Positions 24,181-33,777 of a stretch of DNA of 64,000 nt are shown here, in pieces. The stretch is from positions 22,378-86,377 of the forward strand of contig CAWAOX010000007.1 of the NCBI GenBank assembly GCA_963783835.1, read 5' to 3'. The position numbers and the translations under genes were made by a program. Within the stretch, counting starts at the first letter, position 1; every line of letters starts with the position of its first letter. Under the pieces are notes generated by a model. The model saw nothing but the letters and a program-made list of their open reading frames with translations. It searched no databases and had not been told where the DNA came from. Origin of the DNA: CAIQPS01 sp963783835 (lineage in GTDB: Bacteria > Actinomycetota > Thermoleophilia > RBG-16-64-13).

Positions 24181-26790
24181 CTAGCTCTCCGCGGCCGGTT
24201 CGGGGGCCTTCCCGGCGACCTTTTCGAAGACCAGCTCAAGACCATGCTCGTCAACCATGATCGTATCGCCGTCGCGGAACTCGCCTTTCAGAAGGGCGAG
24301 AGCCACGCGGTCCTGGATCTCCTTCTGGATGAGGCGTTTGAGCGGCCGGGCTCCGTAGGCGGGGTCGTAGCCCTGCTGCGCCAGGTAGAGCTTTGCCGCG
24401 TCGGTGATCTCCAGGTGGATGTCGCGGTCCCCCAGCCGCTTGCGCAGCAACCCAGTTGGATGTCGACAATGCCTTTGATGTCCTCCAGACTCAGCCGGTG
24501 GAAGATGACGACTTCGTCCACCCGGTTGAGGAACTCCGGCTTGAAGGTGGCCTGCATCAGTTCAGTCACCCGCATGTTCATCTCGATCTCGGTAATGTCG
24601 GGGTCGAGGATGAACTGGCTGCCGACGTTGGAGGTCATGATGACCACCGTGTTCTTGAAGTCCACCGTCCGGCCGTGGCCGTCGGTGAGCCGGCCCTTCG
24701 TCGAGGATCTGCAGCAGCAGGTTGAAGACGTCGGGATGGGCCTTCTCGATCTCGTCCAGCAGAAGGACCGAGTAGGGGCGGCGCCGCACGGCCTCGGTGA
24801 GGTAGCCGCCTTCTTCGTAGCCTACGTAGCCGGGCGGCGCCCCGATGAGCCGGGCCACGGAATGCCGCTCCTGGAACTCGCTCATGTCCACGCGGACCAT
24901 GGCCTTCTCGTCGTCGAACAGGAACTCGGCCAACGCCCGGCCGAGCTCGGTCTTGCCGACGCCGGTGGGGCCCAGGAAGATGAAGCTGCCGATGGGCCGG
25001 TTCGGGTCCTGCAGGCCGGCGCGGGCCCGCCGGATGGCGCTGGCCACGGCCTCGAGCGCGTCGTCCTGGCCGACTACCCGCCGGCGCAGCCGCTCCTCCA
25101 TGTGGATGAGCTTCTCCACTTCGCCTTCGAGCAGCCGCGAAACCGGGATCCCGGTCCACTTCGCAACCACTTCCGCGATATCTTCCTCCTCCACCTCTTC
25201 CTTCAGCATCCTGACTTCGCTCTGCAGCTCGTTCAGGTGCTGGTTCTCGGCGGCCAATCGCCGTTCGGCGTCCGGTATGCGGCCGTAGCGGAGTTCCGCG
25301 GCCTTCTGCAGGTCGCCGACGCGCTCGGCGCGCTCCGCTTCGGTCTTGGCCTGGTCGATCTCCTCTTTGACCGCCTGGATCTTGCCGATCGCGTCTTTCT
25401 CGGCCTGCCAGTGGGCCTTCATGCCGGCCGACTGCTCGCGCAGGTCGGCCAGTTCGGCCTCGATCATTCTGCGCCGCTCCGTGGAGGCCGGGTCCTTTTC
25501 CTTGCTCAAGGCGTGGTGCTCGATGTCGAGCTGCTTGATACGCCGCTCCACCTGGTCGATCTCCATGGGCATCGAATCGATCTCGATGCGCAGCCGGCTG
25601 GCCGCCTCGTCCATCAGGTCGATGGCCTTGTCCGGCAGGAAGCGGTCGGAGATGTAGCGATGGGAGAGCACAGCCGCCGCGATGAGACCGGAGTCCTGGA
25701 TGCGGACGCCGTGGTGCACCTCGTAGCGCTCCTTGAGTCCACGCAGGATCGCGATGGTGTCTTCGACCGAAGGCTCGCCCACGAGCACGGGTTGGAAGCG
25801 CCGTTCCAGAGCCGCGTCCTTCTCCACGTGCTTCCGGTATTCATCGAGCGTGGTCGCGCCCACGACCCGCAACTCGCCCCGGGAGAGCATGGGTTTGAGC
25901 ATGTTCGAAGCGTCGACCGCGCCCTCGGCGCCTCCAGCGCCCACGATCGTGTGCATCTCGTCGATGAAGGTGATGATCTCGCCTTCGGAACCCGCGATCT
26001 CCTTCAAGACCGCCTTAAGGCGCTCCTCGAACTCGCCACGGTATTTCGCTCCCGCGACGATGGCGCCGATGTCGAGCGCTACGACCCGCTTGTTCTTGAG
26101 TCCCTCGGGCACGTCGCCCGACACGATCCGTTGGGCCAGCCCCTCGGCGATGGCCGTCTTGCCGACGCCCGGCTCGCCGATGAGGACGGGGTTGTTCTTC
26201 GTCCGGCGGCTGAGCACCTGGATCACGCGGCGGATCTCGTCGTCACGGCCGATGACCGGGTCCAGCTTGCCCCTGCGGGCGAGTTCTGTCAGATCGCGTC
26301 CGAACCGCTGCAGCGCCTGGTATTTCTCTTCGGCGTTCGGATCCTCAGCCCGCTGAGAGCCCCGCAGCTCCTTCAGTACCTGAAGGATGGCGTCACGGGT
26401 GACCGCAGAGCGCTTGAACACATCGCCCACGTAGCCCGGGCTGGCTGCCAGGCCCATGAGCACGTGCTCGGTGGAGACATAGGCGTCTTTCATCTTGTCC
26501 GCTTCGGCCTGGGCAGTCTCGAGCGCCGCCTGGGTCTCCCGGGCGAAGCCTACCTGCGTGTCTCCGTGCACGGTCCCGAAGCGTTCCAGCCGTCTTGCCA
26601 ACTCGGTGCGTACGGCGGCATGGCTTGCGCCGATGCGCTCCAGTATCGGCACGGTCAAACCTGCCTCCTGGTCCAGAAGGGCGACCGCCAAGTGTTCTGG
26701 CTCGACCTGGGCGTGGCCGCGCTCTTGAGCCGATTTCTGTGCGGCGGCGAGCGCTTCCTGGGCCTTGAGCGTGAAGCGTTCCAGCTGCAT
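24181..26790 (-). CDS. clpB: ClpB disaggregase, interrupted by two compensating frameshifts
   Basis: ClpB refolds aggregated proteins with DnaK using two AAA+ rings. Visible in order are the N-terminal repeat domain (MQLERFTLKAQEALAAAQK), NBD1 with Walker A GEPGVGKT and Walker B FIDEMH, the coiled-coil middle domain, NBD2 with Walker A GPTGVGKT and LLLDEIEKAH, and the C-terminal domain. The frame is broken twice: an extra C in the CCC run at 24694-24696, and a missing C in the run at 24451-24453. The two shifts cancel, and repairing them gives about 869 residues, normal for ClpB. The ~245 bp between them still encodes good ClpB sequence in the shifted frame. It starts 10 bp after the PBP gene, so the two appear co-transcribed. 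Confidence 0.9.
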
Positions 26791-26800
26791 CGCGGGTGGT

Positions 26801-28846
26801 CTACGGGAGCGGTGGGGGTACGGTCACCGTCACCGGCGGCGGCGGCAGAGTAGTAGTGGTGCTCTGCGTGGTCGTCGACGACGGGTAGGTCGCATAAGTG
26901 CTGCGGAAGAAGGGGTTGTAGGCCACGAGGACCTCCGGCTTACTGAAGTCGGCTTCGGGGTAGTCGCGGTCCGCAACATTCATGAACTTCTGCCAGATCT
27001 GGGCGGGGAAGCTTCCCCCGGTGACGCTGTCCCCGTGTACGTCGGTCATAGGGACCTGTCCTTCAGGGTGGCCCACCCACACCGTCGTCGACAGGTGCGG
27101 CGTGTATCCGCAGAACCAGGCGTCGCCGAATTCCTGGGCCGTACCCGTCTTGCCGGCGGCCGGCCGGTCGATGTTGGCCTTGGTGCCGGTGCCGTGCAGG
27201 ATGTTCTGCTGGAGGATGCGGGTGACGTCGTAGGCCACGCCGGCGGAGATGGCCTGGGTCTGTTTAGGATTGGCCTGCCAGATCACCGTGCCGCTGGAAT
27301 CCTTGATCCGCAGGAGTATCGTCGGCTCGACATGCCTCCCCTTGTTGGCAAGGGTGCCGTAGGCTGAGGCCATCTCCAGAGGGGACACGCCGTACGTCAA
27401 CCCTCCAAGGACGATGGCCGGACTTGCGTTCAGATAGGACGTGATGCCCATGCGGTGGGCAGTGTCGACGATGCGGTCGGCGCCGACGTCAAGCGCCAGT
27501 TGGGCGTATACGGTGTTGTCGCTGCGCAGGGTCGCTTGGACGAGGGTCGAGATGCCGTAGGACTTGCCGCCAAAGGTCTTGACCTTCCACGGCTGGGTGG
27601 CGCCCGGGTAGGTCAGTTCGACCGGCATGGACATGTAATAGACCTCCCAGGGGTTGATGCCCATCTCGATGGCCGCCGTCAGCGCGAAGGTCTTGAAAGC
27701 CGAGCCGGCCTGACGCCGGCCCTGGGAGGCGAGGTTGAACTTCGACGTGTCGTAGTCAATGCCGCCGACCATGGCCCGGATGTAGCCGGTGTCGGTCTCG
27801 ATGCTCACCAAGGCCGACGACGGGTCCCCCTGCTGGTTCAGGGTGGAGGTGATCGCATCGGTGGCCAGCTTCTGATAGGTGGGGTTGATCGTCGTCTCGA
27901 CCTGCAATCCGCCCTGGAACACCTTCTCCTCGCCGAACATGTCGATGAGCTGCTTGCGCACATAGGCGACCACGTACGGCTCCTGCACCTGGGTGTAGGG
28001 GGAATAGGGCGCTAAGGCGACCGGCGCCAGGAGCGCGTCCTCGGCTTCCTGCTCGGTGACAAAGCCGACCTCGGCCATCTTGTTGATGACCATGTTGCGC
28101 CGTTCCAGAGCTCTTTCCGGATGCTTTCGGGGCGAGAACCCGGTCGGAGCCTGGGGAAGGCCGGCTATGAGCGCCGCTTCGGGGAGGGTCAGGTCAGCGG
28201 GGTCCTTGCCGAAATACGTCTGCGCGGCGGCCTCGACGCCGTATGCGTTCGAGCCGAAGTAGACGGTGTTCAGGTAGAGGTCGAGGATCTCGTCTTTGGA
28301 GTACTTGCGCTCCAACTGCCAAGCCAACGCCATCTCGTTGAACTTGCGGTCGAACGAGAGGTCGGTGCGGTCCAGATAGAGGTTCCCCACAAGCTGCATC
28401 GTGATGGTCGAGAAGCCTTCGGTGGCGCGCTGGGCGTTGATGTTGACGGTCAGCGCGCGCACGAAGCTCCGGAAATCCACGCCCGGATGGCTGTAGAAGC
28501 GCTCGTCCTCGATGGCTACAACAGCGTTGCGCAGGACCCGGGGGATCTGATTGCCGCTGATGACGGTCCGGTTCTCGACCCCGTGGAGGTAGGCGAGAAG
28601 GGTGCCGTCGGCCGCGTAGATCGCGCTCGTCTGCGCCAAAGAGACCTGGTGCTGGTCGCCGAGCGAGGGGATCTCCTTCTCGACCGCGGCTACGGTGCGC
28701 AGGCCCAGACTTAGCACCACGCCGAAGATACCCGCCACTATCAGCGGCACAGCGACGACCACGGCGATCAGGATGATGAGGCGCCGCCGGTGCGTCTTTT
28801 CCGAACGCCTCCGCCGGGCACTGCGTCTTTGTCGACCGACCTTCAT
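26801..28846 (-). CDS. Class A penicillin-binding protein (bifunctional transglycosylase/transpeptidase)
   Basis: 681 residues. A basic cytoplasmic N-terminus and one membrane helix (residues ~23-50) precede a GT51 glycosyltransferase domain with the EDERFYSHPGVD signature and QLERKYSKDEILDLYLN. The transpeptidase domain carries SAFK (SxxK), SDN (SxN) and KTGTA (KTG), so all catalytic motifs are intact. The C-terminus is a Thr- and Pro-rich tail. It polymerises and cross-links peptidoglycan outside the membrane. It is divergent from dnaK and directly precedes clpB, an unusual pairing. A TACAAT-like -10 lies at 28909-28914 on the minus strand. Confidence 0.94.
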   Translation of the reverse strand: MKVGRQRRSARRRRSEKTHRRRLIILIAVVVAVPLIVAGIFGVVLSLGLRTVAAVEKEIPSLGDQHQVSLAQTSAIYAADGTLLAYLHGVENRTVISGNQIPRVLRNAVVAIEDERFYSHPGVDFRSFVRALTVNINAQRATEGFSTITMQLVGNLYLDRTDLSFDRKFNEMALAWQLERKYSKDEILDLYLNTVYFGSNAYGVEAAAQTYFGKDPADLTLPEAALIAGLPQAPTGFSPRKHPERALERRNMVINKMAEVGFVTEQEAEDALLAPVALAPYSPYTQVQEPYVVAYVRKQLIDMFGEEKVFQGGLQVETTINPTYQKLATDAITSTLNQQGDPSSALVSIETDTGYIRAMVGGIDYDTSKFNLASQGRRQAGSAFKTFALTAAIEMGINPWEVYYMSMPVELTYPGATQPWKVKTFGGKSYGISTLVQATLRSDNTVYAQLALDVGADRIVDTAHRMGITSYLNASPAIVLGGLTYGVSPLEMASAYGTLANKGRHVEPTILLRIKDSSGTVIWQANPKQTQAISAGVAYDVTRILQQNILHGTGTKANIDRPAAGKTGTAQEFGDAWFCGYTPHLSTTVWVGHPEGQVPMTDVHGDSVTGGSFPAQIWQKFMNVADRDYPEADFSKPEVLVAYNPFFRSTYATYPSSTTTQSTTTTLPPPPVTVTVPPPLP

Positions 28847-28981
28847 TGCGTCCCTCAGGAGCGTGGTGAACGGCCCCCCGGGACGGTGGACCTCACACGC
28901 TGCGACGTATTGTACCGAATACGAGGTTTCTTCGGCATTTTCGTCGGAAGACTGAGCCTCCGCAGACGCCCTCTCCGTAAA

Positions 28982-29002
28982 CTTGACAACATACGACTCA
29001 TA
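28982..29002. promoter_or_regulatory. HAIR-like HspR operator
   Basis: CTTGACA-N7-ACTCATA matches 10 of 14 positions of the actinobacterial HAIR consensus CTTGAGT-N7-ACTCAAG, with exact half-site spacing. It overlaps the dnaK -35 element, and hspR is the last gene of the same operon, so autorepression is expected. Confidence 0.6.
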
Positions 29003-29011
29003 TTTTATACT
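28983..29011 (+). promoter_or_regulatory. dnaK operon promoter
   Basis: A consensus TTGACA (28983-28988), a 17-bp spacer and TATACT (29006-29011), 46 bp before the dnaK ATG. This is an unusually good sigma70-type promoter for this window and is covered by the HAIR-like site. Confidence 0.75.
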
Positions 29012-29057
29012 GTCCGCATGCTAATGAACCTAGAGCGAGCTGCGGAGGATATCTGAA

Positions 29058-30980
29058 ATGGGCAAGATCATCGGCATCGACCTCGGCACGACCTACTCTG
29101 CCATGGCCGTGCTCGAAGGCGGCGAGCCGACCATCATCCCCAACGCTGAGGGCGGCAGGACCACCCCATCGGTGGTGGCCTTCACCAAGACCGGGGAACA
29201 ATTGGTCGGCACCGTCGCGAAGCGCCAGGCTGTAACCAACCCCGAGAACACTGTCTTCTCCATCAAACGCTTCATGGGGCGCAAGTTCTCCAACGTGAGC
29301 GAAGAGATGAAGATCGTCCCCTACAAGGTGGTGGAGGGTCCCAACAGCGACGTGCGCGTCAATATCAAGGACGCCCTGTACTCTCCGCCGGAGATCTCGG
29401 CGAAGATACTTCAGAAACTCAAGCGCGACGCTGAAGCGTTTCTGGGCACCGAGGTGACTGAGGCGGTCATCACCGTCCCGGCCTACTTCGACGACGCCCA
29501 GCGCCAGGCGACCCGGGACGCTGGCATCATCGCCGGTCTGGAAGTCAAGCGCATCGTCAACGAGCCGACGGCGGCCTCGCTCGCCTATGGGCTCGACAAA
29601 GAGCACGAGCAGACCGTCCTGGTCTTCGACCTGGGCGGCGGCACCTTCGACGTCTCCATCCTCGAATTGGGTGACGGCGTGTTCGAGGTCAAATCGACCA
29701 ACGGCGACACCCATCTGGGCGGCGACAACTTCGACAAGGCCATCGTCGACTGGATCGTCAACGAGTTCCGCAGGGAGAAAGGCGTCGACCTGACCAAGGA
29801 TCGCCAGGCTCTTCAGCGCCTCTACGAAGCGGCGGAGAAGGCCAAAGTGGAGCTTTCGTCGGTACTCGAGACCACCATCAATCAGCCCTTCATCACGATG
29901 GACCAGAGCGGCCCGCTCCATCTGGAGATGACCCTCAGCCGCGCGAAGCTGGAAGAGCTCACCCGCGAACTGCTCGACCGGACCGTCGGTCCGACCAAGC
30001 AGGCCATGGACGATGCCGGCATGAAGGCCGGAGACATCGACCAAGTGATCCTTGTAGGCGGTATGACCCGGATGCCTGCAGTGCAAGAGAAAGTCCGTCA
30101 GCTGGCGGGCAAAGAGCCCCACAAGGGCATCAACCCCGACGAGGTAGTAGCCTTGGGCGCGGCCATTCAGGGCGGCGTGCTGGCAGGGGAGGTCAAGGAC
30201 ATCATCCTTCTCGACGTCACCCCACTCTCGCTTGGCATCGAGACCAAGGGCGGCGTGTTCACCAGGCTGATCGACCGCAACACCACCATCCCCACGCGTA
30301 AGAGCGAGATCTTCTCGACGGCCGAAGACGGCCAGACCTCGGTGGAGATCCACGTGCTGCAGGGCGAGCGCGACCTGGCCGCCTACAACAAGACTCTGGG
30401 CAAATTCCAGCTCACCGGTCTCCCGATGGCGCCGAGGGGCATTCCGCAGATCGAGGTGGCCTTCGATATCGACGCGAACGGCATCACCCACGTTTCGGCC
30501 AAAGACCTGGCCACCGGCAACCAGCAGAAGATCGAGATCAAGAGCTCGAGCGGCCTGAGCGACGACGAGATCAAGAAGATGATGCGCGACGCCGAGATGA
30601 ACGCGGAAGACGACCGCAAGAAGAAGGAAGCGGTCGACGCCCGTAATCAGGCCGAGAACCTGGTGTACTCGACGCGCAAGTCCCTCAAGGAAATCGGCGA
30701 CAAGGTGGACGGCGCTACCCGCGGCGACATCGAGAACGCCACGCGCGACCTGGAAGACGCCATCAAGGGCGACAACGTCGAGCTCATCCGGAGCCGCATG
30801 AGCACGCTGCAGGAAGCGGCGTACAAGCTGTCCGAGGCGGCCTACCAAGCGGCTCAGGCACAACGTGATGATGGAGGCGCGGGCGGCGGCGCCGGCGGCG
30901 GCTACCAGGGTGGCGGCAGTGCGCCCGAAGACGAAGTAGTGGAAGAAGCCGACTACGAAGTGATCGACGAAGACAAGTAG
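29058..30980 (+). CDS. dnaK: Chaperone DnaK (Hsp70)
   Basis: 640 residues, full length. The ATPase domain starts GKIIGIDLGTTYSAMAVLEG and includes the phosphate motif LVFDLGGGTFDVSIL. The substrate domain contains LLDVTPLSLGIETKGGVFT, and the C-terminal lid ends in a Gly-rich stretch and EEADYEVIDEDK. It folds client proteins in the cytoplasm with DnaJ and GrpE, encoded downstream. GGAGG precedes the ATG. It is first gene of dnaK-hsp20-grpE-dnaJ-hspR, controlled by the promoter and HAIR-like site just upstream. Confidence 0.98.
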   Translation: MGKIIGIDLGTTYSAMAVLEGGEPTIIPNAEGGRTTPSVVAFTKTGEQLVGTVAKRQAVTNPENTVFSIKRFMGRKFSNVSEEMKIVPYKVVEGPNSDVRVNIKDALYSPPEISAKILQKLKRDAEAFLGTEVTEAVITVPAYFDDAQRQATRDAGIIAGLEVKRIVNEPTAASLAYGLDKEHEQTVLVFDLGGGTFDVSILELGDGVFEVKSTNGDTHLGGDNFDKAIVDWIVNEFRREKGVDLTKDRQALQRLYEAAEKAKVELSSVLETTINQPFITMDQSGPLHLEMTLSRAKLEELTRELLDRTVGPTKQAMDDAGMKAGDIDQVILVGGMTRMPAVQEKVRQLAGKEPHKGINPDEVVALGAAIQGGVLAGEVKDIILLDVTPLSLGIETKGGVFTRLIDRNTTIPTRKSEIFSTAEDGQTSVEIHVLQGERDLAAYNKTLGKFQLTGLPMAPRGIPQIEVAFDIDANGITHVSAKDLATGNQQKIEIKSSSGLSDDEIKKMMRDAEMNAEDDRKKKEAVDARNQAENLVYSTRKSLKEIGDKVDGATRGDIENATRDLEDAIKGDNVELIRSRMSTLQEAAYKLSEAAYQAAQAQRDDGGAGGGAGGGYQGGGSAPEDEVVEEADYEVIDEDK

Positions 30981-31039
30981 TCGACCGCCGAAGTAGCCGG
31001 TGGAGATAGGCAGACAGTGAGAGTAGGAGGTTCGAACAA

Positions 31040-31525
31040 ATGGCACTCGTAAGGTGGGACCCGTTTCGTGACCTGACGGCTCTGCAGAGCGAGGTCAACC
31101 GTCTCTTCTCCCGCGCCAGCGGCGGCGATGTGGGCGAGCGGCAGTCGTGGACTCCGGCCATCGATGTGGTCGAGACCGAAGACGCGATCGTGCTCAAAGC
31201 CGAGCTCGCCGGCATGGATCCGAATGACATCAACATCGAAGTGCAGGACAACGTTCTCACCGTCAGCGGCGAACGCCGGTTTGAGGAAGAGGTCAAGGAA
31301 GACAAGTTCTACCGCATCGAGCGGCGGTACGGCTCCTTCAGCCGGTCCCTGGCCCTCCCGCCGACCGCCGACGAGACCAAGGTGGAGGCCAAGTACGAGA
31401 ACGGTCTGCTCCAGATCACCGTTCCGAAAGCCGAAGTCGCCAAGCCGAAGAAGATAACGGTCGCAGTGCGTAGTGGGCAGGAGCAGAAGACTGTCGAAGC
31501 CACGGCCACCGAGACCCAAGCGTAA
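31040..31525 (+). CDS. Small heat shock protein, Hsp20 family
   Basis: 161 residues. A short N-terminal arm (VRWDPFRDLTALQSEVNRLF) precedes an alpha-crystallin domain with the patterns VLKAELAGMDPNDINIEV and LTVSGERR. A polar C-terminal tail follows. It acts as an ATP-independent holdase for unfolding proteins. AGGAGG lies upstream of the ATG. It sits 59 bp after dnaK and immediately before grpE, so it is inserted into the usual dnaK-grpE-dnaJ order and presumably shares HspR control. Confidence 0.94.
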   Translation: MALVRWDPFRDLTALQSEVNRLFSRASGGDVGERQSWTPAIDVVETEDAIVLKAELAGMDPNDINIEVQDNVLTVSGERRFEEEVKEDKFYRIERRYGSFSRSLALPPTADETKVEAKYENGLLQITVPKAEVAKPKKITVAVRSGQEQKTVEATATETQA

Positions 31526-31529
31526 GCGG

Positions 31530-32165
31530 ATGACCGGTACCAGGCAACACATACCGATCAACGGTCAGTCGGCCGCGGTGGAGGATCCCTCCGCCGCGGC
31601 CGCCCCGACTGCCGAGACCTACCCGGTCCCCGGCACGGCTAGCGCCGACGGCCCCGGCGAGACAGCGCAGGCGGACGAACAAGCCCAGCTTGCGGCTGAG
31701 GTCGCGGCGCTGCGCCAAGAGCGCGACGCCATCGCCGACAGAGAACTGCGGGTCCGCGCCGAGTTCGATAACTTCCGGAGACGCGCGTCCCGGGAGGCCC
31801 TGGAGGCTCGCGAGCATATCCAGGGCGAGCTGCTGGGCGAGCTTCTGCCCGTTCTCGACAACTTGGAGCGGGCGCTCGACGCAGCCGAGCATCACGATGA
31901 AGGCAAAGTCCTGGGCGGCGTCCGCATGACCCGGGACATGTTCGTGGAGCTGCTCCGGCGCGCCGGCGTCGAGGAGATCCAGACCGTAGGGGCGGCGTTC
32001 GATCCCCACGTACATGAGGCCGTGGTCGCGCAGCCCTCCGACCAGGAGGAAGACATCATCACGGCCGTCCTCGAGCGGGGCTATCGGCGGGGCGACCGCA
32101 TACTTCGGCCCGCCCGGGTGGTAGTGTCCGCGGGACCGGCTGAGCCGGCCGGCGGACGCGAGTAG
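31530..32165 (+). CDS. grpE: Nucleotide exchange factor GrpE
   Basis: 211 residues from ATG 31530, five bases after the hsp20 stop; an open frame further upstream overlaps hsp20 and is not supported. A disordered N-terminus (Ala/Pro/Glu-rich, to about residue 50) leads to a long coiled coil (QLAAEVAALRQERDAIADRE) and the GrpE pattern RVRAEFDNFRRRASRE. The beta-domain follows (FDPHVHEAVV and VLERGYRRGDRILRPARV). It releases ADP from DnaK. Confidence 0.95.
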   Translation: MTGTRQHIPINGQSAAVEDPSAAAAPTAETYPVPGTASADGPGETAQADEQAQLAAEVAALRQERDAIADRELRVRAEFDNFRRRASREALEAREHIQGELLGELLPVLDNLERALDAAEHHDEGKVLGGVRMTRDMFVELLRRAGVEEIQTVGAAFDPHVHEAVVAQPSDQEEDIITAVLERGYRRGDRILRPARVVVSAGPAEPAGGRE

Positions 32166-32172
32166 GCGCACT

Positions 32173-33306
32173 GTGGCCACCGGCGATCGCGACTACTACG
32201 ACGTCTTGGGCGTCAAGAAAGCCGCCACCCAGGACGAGATCAAGAAGGCCTACCGGAAGCTGGCCCGCAAGTACCATCCGGACGCCAATCCCAACGACCC
32301 CAAGGCGGAGGAGAGGTTCAAGGAAGTCTCCAGCGCCTACGAAGTCCTTTCCGACGCAGACAAACGGAAGCGGTACGACGCCGGGCCTACCCCGTTCTTC
32401 GGGCAAGGTGGGCCCCGTGGCGGCACGCGCCAGGGTCAGCAGGCGCCCCCGATGGGCGGCGACTGGTCCGACCTCTTCGGAAGCCTTTTCGGCGGCGGAG
32501 GGTTCAGCGGAGGCGGCGGAGGCTTCGGCGGCGGACGCCGGCAACGGGCGCCGGAGCGCGGCGAGGACGTCACGGTCTCGGTCCAGATGTCCTTCGACGA
32601 CGCTCTCAAGGGCGTCACGACCAAGATAAGCGTGCCCCAGACGGTCAACTGTGACGTCTGCGGCGGCAGCGGAGCGGCCCCGGGGACGAGTCCGATGGCG
32701 TGCCGTCAGTGCCACGGACGGGGAAGCGTCAATGCGAGCCAGGGATTCTTCTCAATCAATCAGCCCTGCCCCAGTTGCGGCGGTGCCGGCACGGTGATAG
32801 AAAGCCCGTGCGCCGCATGTAACGGCACGGGGACCGGCAGGGCGCTCAGGAAGTTCACCGTCCCTCTCCCTGCTGGGATCAAGGATGGGACCAAGATCCG
32901 GCTCAAGAATAAGGGTGAGCCCGGGAGACGCGGTGGGCCTCCAGGCGATCTGTATGTGGTCGCACAGGTCGAGGAAAGCCCGGTGTTCGAGCGTAGAGGC
33001 GCCGATCTCGTAGTGGAGGTGCCGGTGACGATCGTGGAGGCCGCGCTCGGCGCCACCATCCGCGTCCCCACTCCCGAGGGGAGTGTCAGTTTGAAGGTCC
33101 CGACGGGAACTCAGAACGGCAAGATGCTCAAGTTGAAAGGCAAAGGAGCTCCCCGTCTCGGCGCGTCGGGCAAGGGCGATCTGCTCGCCCGCATCAAGGT
33201 CGTGGTTCCCGAGAAGCTGAGTGGTGAGCAGAAAGACCTGTTGAGGAAGTTCGCCGAAGTGCGCGAGGAGGACCCGCGGGCCGGCCGCATCGGCTGGTCG
33301 GCCTAA
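32173..33306 (+). CDS. dnaJ: Chaperone DnaJ (Hsp40)
   Basis: 377 residues from a GTG start. The J domain has the HPD tripeptide (KYHPDANPND) that stimulates DnaK. A Gly/Phe-rich linker follows (about residues 80-125). Four CxxCxGxG zinc-finger repeats are complete: CDVCGGSG, CRQCHGRG, CPSCGGAG and CAACNGTG. The C-terminal substrate-binding domains follow. It delivers unfolded clients to DnaK. It begins 7 bp after grpE. Confidence 0.97.
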   Translation: MATGDRDYYDVLGVKKAATQDEIKKAYRKLARKYHPDANPNDPKAEERFKEVSSAYEVLSDADKRKRYDAGPTPFFGQGGPRGGTRQGQQAPPMGGDWSDLFGSLFGGGGFSGGGGGFGGGRRQRAPERGEDVTVSVQMSFDDALKGVTTKISVPQTVNCDVCGGSGAAPGTSPMACRQCHGRGSVNASQGFFSINQPCPSCGGAGTVIESPCAACNGTGTGRALRKFTVPLPAGIKDGTKIRLKNKGEPGRRGGPPGDLYVVAQVEESPVFERRGADLVVEVPVTIVEAALGATIRVPTPEGSVSLKVPTGTQNGKMLKLKGKGAPRLGASGKGDLLARIKVVVPEKLSGEQKDLLRKFAEVREEDPRAGRIGWSA

Positions 33307-33324
33307 CCGCGGAGATGGTTTATC

Positions 33325-33777
33325 ATGGCGCCAAGACCCCGGACGGAAGAGACGAAGATGCCCTTTGAGGACAAGATGAGACCCGTCTTCATGATCTCGG
33401 TAGCCGCCGAGCTCGCCGACATGCATCCGCAGACCTTGCGGATGTACGAGCGGCGCGGGCTCATCCGTCCCCGGCGTTCTTCCAAGAGCACCCGGCTCTA
33501 TTCGCTGGCCGACGTCGAGCGGCTGCACCGCATTCAGCAACTCGTAGCGGACTGCGGGCTGAACCTCGCCGGCGTCGAACGGGTGCTCGAGATGGAAGAG
33601 CAGCTCGATACGTTGCAGCGCCGCCTCGACCAGTTGCAGGTCGACATGGACCGGCTGGCGACGGAGGCGAGGGAAGAACTGGAGGCCGTCCATCGCAGCT
33701 ACCGGAAAGAGCTGGTCCCCCTCTCGAGGCCTGGGCAGATAATCGTCCTCACAGACCAGCGTCGCGCCAAACGGTGA
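33325..33777 (+). CDS. hspR: MerR-family heat shock repressor HspR
   Basis: 150 residues. The N-terminal winged helix-turn-helix has the HspR-specific form PVFMISVAAELADMHPQTLRMYERRGLIRP, split here by a plain MerR pattern. A coiled-coil region (about residues 95-130) probably mediates dimerisation or DnaK contact. HspR binds HAIR inverted repeats and represses the dnaK operon and often clpB. A HAIR-like site overlaps the dnaK promoter at 28982-29002. The start is ATG 33325; ATG 33358 is a possible alternative. It is last of the chaperone operon, and its stop overlaps the next gene. Confidence 0.93.
   Translation: MAPRPRTEETKMPFEDKMRPVFMISVAAELADMHPQTLRMYERRGLIRPRRSSKSTRLYSLADVERLHRIQQLVADCGLNLAGVERVLEMEEQLDTLQRRLDQLQVDMDRLATEAREELEAVHRSYRKELVPLSRPGQIIVLTDQRRAKR

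Noticed and set aside
24244..26853. 869-codon open frame on the plus strand opposite clpB
   Set aside because: It is a shadow created by high third-position GC. The minus strand encodes clear ClpB motifs, and the plus-strand translation shows no recognisable domain.
28998..31046. 682-codon open frame on the minus strand opposite dnaK
   Set aside because: It covers dnaK, its promoter junction and its 3' end. DnaK is unmistakable on the plus strand, and the antisense product has no motif.
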